15,224 bases of DNA, from positions 1 through 15,224 of the forward strand of contig CATPBC010000338.1 in the NCBI GenBank assembly GCA_955652195.1. The letters run 5' to 3'. This DNA is from an uncultured Xanthobacteraceae bacterium (GTDB lineage: Bacteria > Pseudomonadota > Alphaproteobacteria > Rhizobiales > Xanthobacteraceae). Of the stretch, positions 13,711 through 15,224 are shown piece after piece. The notes beneath the pieces are model-generated. The model made no database searches and was not told the origin of the DNA. It saw only the letters and a program-made list of their open reading frames with translations. A program made the translations under genes and the position numbers. Within the stretch, counting starts at the first letter, position 1; each line of letters starts with the position of its first letter.

Positions 13711-13738
13711 TTGCGCCGAAGCGGCTGGCGCTTATAGT
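13711..13738 (+). promoter_or_regulatory. argG: Possible sigma-70 promoter for argG
   Basis: TTGCGC (13711-13716), a 16-base spacer and TATAGT (13733-13738) resemble -35 and -10 boxes; the -10 matches five of six consensus bases. Transcription would start near 13745, giving a leader of about 48 bases. A CGCTTG/CAAGCG hairpin (13746-13764) then lies at the very start of the leader. This is by eye and unscored. Confidence 0.4.
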
Positions 13739-13792
13739 CCGCGCGCGCTTGGGTGGCTCAAGCGAAATGGCGCTGGATTTTTTGGTTTTCCC

Positions 13793-15040
<1,248 letters not shown>

Positions 15041-15057
15041 GTCAGTACCTGGCGCGC

Positions 15058-15090
15058 CGTCATTGTGAGGAGCAAAGCGACGAAGCAATC
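15058..15090 (+). repeat. Dispersed intergenic repeat fragment (GTCATTG...GAAGCAATC type)
   Basis: Starts CGTCATTGTGAGGAGC and ends GCGACGAAGCAATC. I recall near-identical stretches scattered between genes in Bradyrhizobium and relatives, and the reverse-strand translation RLLRRFAPHNDG is a familiar artefact of that repeat. The repeat status rests on recall; only one copy is in this window. Confidence 0.6.
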
Positions 15091-15136
15091 TAGGGCGTGT
15101 ACTCATAAAATCGAGATCATCTGAGCTACGGTTGGT

Positions 15137-15170
15137 CAATGTCCGCTTTAATCCCCGAAAGCGGACGTTG
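15137..15170 (+). repeat. Strong hairpin in a dispersed-repeat remnant downstream of argG
   Basis: CAATGTCCGCTTT (15137-15149) pairs with AAAGCGGACGTTG (15158-15170) over 13 bp with one G-U wobble and an 8-base loop. No T-run follows, so it is not a classical terminator, though it may protect the argG 3' end. The reverse-strand translation of this area (MSGIGPKRIF, NVRFRG) resembles the MSAFGxKR peptides often predicted from repeats in Bradyrhizobium-like genomes. Confidence 0.55.
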
Positions 15171-15224
15171 CATTGCAGCGCAGCAAATATTCGTTTTGGG
15201 CCAATTCCGGACATCCGGTGGAGC

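Overview
The window looks like a chromosomal stretch from a GC-rich alphaproteobacterium of the order Hyphomicrobiales (Rhizobiales), close to the Bradyrhizobium/Xanthobacteraceae group. Reasons: the gene set and order (yggT-DUF167-folD; IalB-like protein-rlmN-membrane protein-PAP2-argG), the RlmN and PAP2 variants, a DUF4239 relic, and dispersed intergenic repeats of the type common in that group. The assignment is inferred from recalled family features, not from a search.

Layout. (a) 194-1776, plus strand: a compact cluster of yggT, a DUF167 gene and folD (one-carbon metabolism), the last two overlapping. (b) 1779-7403, minus strand: a GNAT acetyltransferase gene converging on folD, typA/bipA (ribosome-associated GTPase), a membrane-anchored TAXI-type solute-binding protein without TRAP permease partners, and an M50 site-2 protease with a CBS pair. 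(c) 7424-7589: two neighbouring 76-77 bp palindromic elements of one family, in opposite orientation, whose stems have diverged while staying paired. (d) 7713-8543, plus strand: a pterin-4a-carbinolamine dehydratase and a DUF1232 protein. (e) 8544-8932: 389 bases without a credible gene but with several hairpins, a direct repeat and a strong minus-strand intrinsic terminator, so a possible unannotated RNA. (f) 8933-10120, minus strand: a 3' remnant of a DUF4239 gene lying three bases behind a quinone-oxidoreductase-like gene. (g) 10336-15040, plus strand: an exported IalB-like protein, then rlmN, a small membrane protein and a PAP2 phosphatase in a tight run, then argG with its own likely promoter. 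(h) 15041-15224: two dispersed-repeat fragments.

Most genes are housekeeping (folate, arginine, rRNA methylation, stress GTPase) and are not one pathway. No phage, CRISPR, defence or biosynthetic cluster is visible, and no tRNA or rRNA. The unusual content is intergenic: the palindrome pair, the candidate structured RNA, and a series of short tandem duplications (11-24 bp), mostly at gene starts or ends. These last suggest recent slipped-strand events that modified ribosome binding sites and protein termini.
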